NCBI RefSeq assembly: GCF_041381155.1
Contig: NC_091134.1
Location: 33,113,540-33,177,539 of the forward strand
Direction: 5' to 3'
Length of the DNA stretch: 64,000 nucleotides
From: Argopecten irradians
Lineage: Eukaryota; Mollusca; Bivalvia; Pectinida; Pectinidae
Under the pieces are notes generated by a model. It searched no databases, was not told where the DNA came from, and was given only the letters and a program-made list of their open reading frames with translations. Below, in pieces: positions 59,838-64,000 of the stretch (position 1 is its first letter; each line of letters begins with the position of its first letter). The position numbers and the translations under genes were made by a program.

Positions 59838-62800
59838 TCATCCAAACCAATGGTTGCCTTGGCAGTCTCTTGTCCATTTCTTTTTCACACATCCAGCACC
59901 ACTCAAAATAACACCGAGAACAAGACATATGCCATACAGCCACCTGTCAAAATCACAAAAATACTTGGTAAGTATACCAAGAAACTGCTTTAAAACTATA
60001 TACAGTAAACTACGAACATCATATAATTTTGCAAGCAAGTTAGCGATAATTCCTGTGCTCTATTTTGACATTAATATTATTTTGCAAAGTTTATAGTTTG
60101 AATGTGAGCTAAAATATTGATAACCACTAATATTTCTAGCATTTACAGCATTAGGTTGTTGTTTGACATTTGAGATAATACCTGTTTTTTTCTGTTTTTG
60201 TTTTACAGTTTGGACACGGTTTAGAAAATACGACCAATCGTCTCCAGCGATTCCAAGTCCCACCTGGCTCTCATCTCCTGTTCTTCACTCACGTTCAAGT
60301 TCTGTTCATATAAATACATGTTCACAAATTAATACATATACACAAATGAATATATCGACAGCCACCAGAACATATTAATTAGATAGAATAAGAAACGAAG
60401 AGAATCGATGCTAGAGTTTGAATTTATAAGATCACAATAAATTATCAGTTGCAGACAACAAAAGTGATAAAAGGTTTTGTTTTTTTTTTATTTTGGTAAA
60501 GTCTTTTTATGCAAAAACTAATATGAAATTAAAACAAAATCAAATTAAAGATCATGCCTATTTCTATCTTTCTTTTTTTCTTATGGACTGTTCAAGTCAT
60601 TTTAGGCCAAGCATTACGTGACATGGTTATAGTTTTATCTCACCTGTGAAGAAGCCTCTTGTGGCATCACAGCCCGACAGTCTGGGTCCTCGTGGTACTC
60701 AAACCTTACACTCTCCACAGAAGGCATTACTACACAGACAAAATTTTCTCTCTTAATTCAGTTTTTAGTTCACTGCTTCTTTGAATTAATGCTTTTTGAC
60801 ACAGGGGGCCCACTCAATGAAAATGGATGTTGTCATGCATTTTTTGTATTTGGTGGATGGACTGATGAGTATATATGACAGTCATGTGATTTTTTTTGAG
60901 AAAATATGAAATTTGAAAAATTATTTTAAAAAAATCGGGATATTTTATAGTAAATATATTTTATAGTAAATATCCCTATTTTTTAAACAATTTTTCAAAT
61001 TTCATATTTTCTCAAAAAAATCACATGACTGTCATATATACTCATCAGTCCATCCACCAAATACAAAAAATGTATGACATCATCCATTTTCATTGAGTTG
61101 GCCCCCTGTGCTTTTTGATAGACATCAAATTTAAAACCATAATTCAATTGTGTGTGGTTTGGCAGTAAGGTATATATGCTGGAGTTCCTGGAGAAAAACC
61201 ACAGACTCATAAATACAGTGTAGGATACACAGAAATTGGGAGGGGCATCAATATACAGTAATGATCAAATGGTTCAGGTATCTGACAACCTTCCAGTTGT
61301 CCTCAACCACTGGGTTATTAGTTTGAAGACTAAGTGGGGCAGTTCCTAAATAATGGTTTTTTTCTCCATGAACTCATGCTTTTTTCTGTCACCAAAACTT
61401 AACACATCTGACCATAGATGTTAGTAAGACATAAGATACAAACAATTAAGTCAGAGCTTTATGATTCAACTATCCGAACAGCCTGGAACATAATAAGCAG
61501 TGGAAAGCTATATATTGGGAAAATGTCAACCAGCTTACTTACTCGGCCATTTTGTACTTCAGTATGCACTTCAAAGACTGATGTTTGTTTTTGATATAAT
61601 AGACTTATATAAATTGATATCTTACCTGACAAGTTGGACAGGTAACCTTTCGAGATGCCTCGGACAAGATAAATCCTGATCCACAGCCGACAGCTGGACA
61701 GAGCATGCCTCCATTCTGTAGTACATATTCCTCTGTGGCAAAGTTCTTGTAACGCTCATACTGGGTCATCAATACAATATTACATCGTTGTAACGCTCAT
61801 ACTAAGTTGTCAATACAAAACAGAATATTTACTGTAGCAATTACATCTTTTCAATGATTGATTTCATTTATTGTATATAGTAAAATTCATAAAGGCAGCT
61901 TTTTTTAAAGAATCGTATAATTTCCACATGTGAGTTGGCATTAGGAATACATTAAAGGTGACAGAGAATTGGATGATGGTGGATAAATTATAATGATAAT
62001 ATTAGAACAATAAAAATTGAGGAAAATTAGTAGAAAAATGATACCTGGTCAGTCCCTAAAAGATAGAAATGATGACCATCTTCTAGCAGGGATTCCGGAC
62101 ACCCAACTGTGAATGTAAACCAGTATCAATATGTTAATGGCAATATTCATCTTCTGTACCATAGTGGTTGGCATGGATTGGCAATGAAGTTGGCAATGGT
62201 GGTAGTGGGTAGGAAGAGGGAGTGGGGTGCTGAGGCTGGAGTTTCGAGAGATATCACTTGGTTTATTTTGTCAAACATCCTATTAGCAGCCAGGGTCATT
62301 TTTGAATTCATTCGTTATGGCTGAAGAGGTAGCTGGATAATTTGGATAATGTACATTGAAACTATAGTGAAGTTCAGTGCCTAAGAACTGCTTTTCATGG
62401 TTTGAACATGCAACCTAGATGTTAGAGAGCTGGTGGCTGAATGTTCAGGAACCTTAACCACTAGGTCATTGCATGGTAAGGAGATCAGAAAAGATTTTAA
62501 TAAAACATGATAATATCCAAATTGATATAAATGTGACTTTTAAGGACAGGACTGAATGTTCCGAGCTTTCGGAAACGGACTGCTACATAAAACACAACAA
62601 AAGTATTTTACCAAAGGGTTGATAGTTATTTGAGTGGTACTTGTTGTAGGGTTTCCACACCTCTCTCAGATGATTCTGCAAAAGACAAGAAAGAAAGGAA
62701 TATAGAAATATCTAGGACATAAATATTCCATTATAGGACAGGACTGGAAAGGATGGGGGCAGGACTGGAAAGGATGGGGCAGGACTGGAAAGGAGATGGG

Positions 62801-63240
62801 GCAGGACTAGAAAGGATGGGGTAGGACCGGAAAGGATGGGGCAGGACTGGAAAGGATGGGACAGGACTGGAAAGGATGGGGCAGGACAGATCTGGGTTAC
62901 ACTATACATTGTATACCTTTCATATTTCATGATAAGAGGCATACACATTCCTGAGGTAGGTAAGTTAAGTTTTGTTTGGCCTTCCACACTCGTAATAGGA
63001 GTTTTTTAAGACAATCTGAGTAAAATGATCACATACACATCATCACAGACCTACAGGATGCTTTATTTTACCGGAGCATGGTAAAAACTGTAGCCTGATT
63101 TCTCATCCTCCGGTGAAATTTCTCTCATTGGCCTCAACAAACACATAGGATTTGAGAGCGTCCAGACAGATAAATGTGGGCGCCGTTCACATGGAAATAC
63201 CATTGATGGAGTTGTATGTTGTGAAGAAACGGTAAAATGG
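59838..63240 (-). CDS. PRKN: Parkin RBR E3 ubiquitin ligase, RING1-to-stop part, with frame-breaking insertions (5' part outside)
   Basis: RING-between-RING ubiquitin ligase of the PINK1-parkin mitophagy pathway. Exons in transcript order: about 63240-63072 (RING1 part, VFPCERR, NERNFT), 62106-62045 (GCPESLLEDGHHFYLLGTDQ), 61760-61626 (IBR start, VLQNGGMLCPAVGCGSGF), 60729-60644 (FCGEC, YHEDPDC), 60301-60182 (RARWDLESLE, KPCPNC of RING2), 59943-59838 (GGCM, CSRCYFEWCW, CQGNHWFG, stop). The 62-nt exon equals what I recall for human exon 8. The two middle exons are clean. The others carry single extra bases, mostly in homopolymers (about five in the RING1 exon, two in each of the last three), so frames change within exons. 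I favour sequencing error over a pseudogene because the protein similarity, including Cys residues, is good once frames are followed. The RING1 acceptor is not visible; the Ubl and RING0 regions lie past the gap. Confidence 0.88.
60800..61110. mobile_element. hAT-like palindromic MITE (311 bp, arms ~145 bp)
   Basis: Ends CACAGGGGGCC and GGCCCCCTGTG, with the whole element a near-perfect foldback. It is flanked by the 8-bp direct repeat CTTTTTGA (60792-60799 and 61111-61118). An 8-bp duplication and CAGGG-type ends fit hAT elements. It lies in a PRKN intron. Confidence 0.82.
61760..61830 (-). repeat. Duplicated PRKN exon acceptor (41 bp apart)
   Basis: The sequence AG|TATGAGCGTTACAA occurs twice on the minus strand, at 61760 and 61801, preceded each time by a TTGTATTGA segment. 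Use of the outer acceptor would add 41 nt and shift frame. Confidence 0.75.
62259..62472 (-). mobile_element. SINE-like element in a PRKN intron
   Basis: Contains CATCCTATTAGCAGCCAGGG at one end and, on the minus strand, an A-box-like TAGTGGTTAAGG at the other. Relative of 4490-4692. Confidence 0.45.
62735..62886 (+). repeat. 20-bp minisatellite (about 7-8 units)
   Basis: The unit GGCAGGACTGGAAAGGATGG is repeated with small changes; purine-rich on the plus strand. Confidence 0.9.
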
Positions 63241-63288
63241 GTTAGAAACATTCGATTATGGAAATATGTAATGAAATGTCCCAACATG

Positions 63289-63298
63289 NNNNNNNNNN
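63289..63298. other. Assembly gap (10 N)
   Basis: Ten N between the PRKN RING1 region and a second copy of sequence from 19.5-20.2 kb. Gap size is probably nominal. Confidence 0.98.
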
Positions 63299-64000
63299 TG
63301 GACAAAGTGTTTTGTTCAAATGAATGACCTTTGACCTTCATTCAAGGTCAGCAGGGGTCATATAAGGTTAAAATCTGTTTATAACAACTTTTGTGTAATA
63401 TTGCTGAGGACCTGATATTGGGCCCTTGTTATGCTCGGATGAAGGGCTATCAAGTTTGTTCAAAGGAATGACCTTGATTTTTCATTCAGGTCACAGGGGT
63501 CAAAAAATAGTTCAAAATTTTTAAACGGACTTCTTCTCAAGAACCAGAAGGCCCAGGGTAACTCATATCGGGCCCTGCAATATGCTGTGGATTGAAGGGC
63601 TACCAAGTTTGTTAAAATGAATAACCTTGACCTTCATTCAAGGTCACAGGGGTCAAAATGGCTTAAAATCTTTAAATGACTATGTTGTATTGTGCCCAAT
63701 AGTCAGACGGCCGTTAAGGCCCATGGGCCTCTTGTTAAAGTTGGATAACATCTATGTACACTTATCCTTTTAGCTAAGGATGAATGGTTCTTAATAGCTG
63801 ACACTAACACATCATTCTGATCTACCAGTGTTACTTCCCCTTAGTTCATTCTGTCAGTACTAACAGTGAATCAGAGGAAAAGAATTCGGATCACATGATA
63901 GATCGGAATGTTACACAGGCTATTTCTAGGGTAAGGGTTCAAATGAGCTCATATACCACAAATCTAAATTCAGCTAATACAGCGCCCGGACTAATAAAAC
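63299..64000 (+). repeat. Second copy of 19546-20231 with many one-base insertions
   Basis: It starts in the ~146-bp units, passes the same hairpin end (GGCCCATGGGCC, CTTGTT) and continues into the same unique flank (for example GATCTACCAGTGTTACTTCC). It is about 16 bases longer over ~690, almost all as single insertions. It is probably an unpolished duplicate of SETD4 intron 5 placed here by assembly. Confidence 0.85.

Noticed and set aside
62612..62675. Exon-like 64 nt on the minus strand (NHLREVWKPYNKYHSNNYQP) with good acceptor and donor inside the PRKN gene
   Set aside because: Including it would break the parkin frame, and the flanking exons join directly in the conserved phase. It could be a cryptic or poison exon but is not supported.

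Overview
This is animal nuclear DNA, most probably from a bivalve mollusc. It has split genes with GT-AG introns, AT-rich intergenic DNA, and interspersed elements with internal tandem arrays and a terminal hairpin (GGCCCATGGGCC, then CTTGT) of a kind I associate with bivalve genomes. The species is inference. Nothing prokaryotic, no CRISPR array and no tRNA or rRNA gene was seen.

Four host genes could be built exon by exon with phase-consistent splice sites. (1) REV3L (+), catalytic subunit of DNA polymerase zeta: the C-terminal 740 residues in 17 exons, 292-12401; the 5' part lies before the window. (2) SETD4 (-), SET-domain lysine methyltransferase: complete, 8 exons, 428 aa, 33494 down to 16908, convergent with REV3L. 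(3) MORC3-like (+), GHKL ATPase with a CW zinc finger: complete, 17 exons, 745 aa, 33900-49860. Its start lies 405 bp from the SETD4 start, head to head, so they probably share a promoter. (4) PRKN (parkin, -): the RING1-to-stop part in 6 exons, about 63240 down to 59838. Its 5' part lies beyond a 10-N gap, and several exons carry single-base insertions that look like sequencing error.

Mobile DNA: SETD4 intron 5 (about 10.9 kb) holds a nearly intact LTR retrotransposon (21155-27615, minus strand) with the domain order gag-PR-INT-RT-RNase H. This is the Gmr1 type of Ty3/gypsy element, with integrase before reverse transcriptase. It sits inside a ~55-bp minisatellite. There are also Helentron/HINE-like elements (7.6, 18.5 and 46.1 kb, plus a fragment after the gap), a TTAA-flanked MITE in three copies, a 175-bp MITE in one SETD4 and one MORC3 intron, a pogo/Tigger-like element, a hAT-like palindrome, several other foldbacks and SINE-like copies.

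Most unusual are arrays that multiply RNA-processing signals or gene edges: about 19 tandem copies of a REV3L exon end with its 5' splice site, 11 tandem AATAAA hexamers on the SETD4 sense strand, a triplicated REV3L stop region, a duplicated SETD4 exon and a duplicated PRKN splice acceptor. The right end of the window (63299-64000) repeats 19546-20231 with many one-base insertions, which points to an assembly artefact. The stretch 49861-58600 has no gene I can support.
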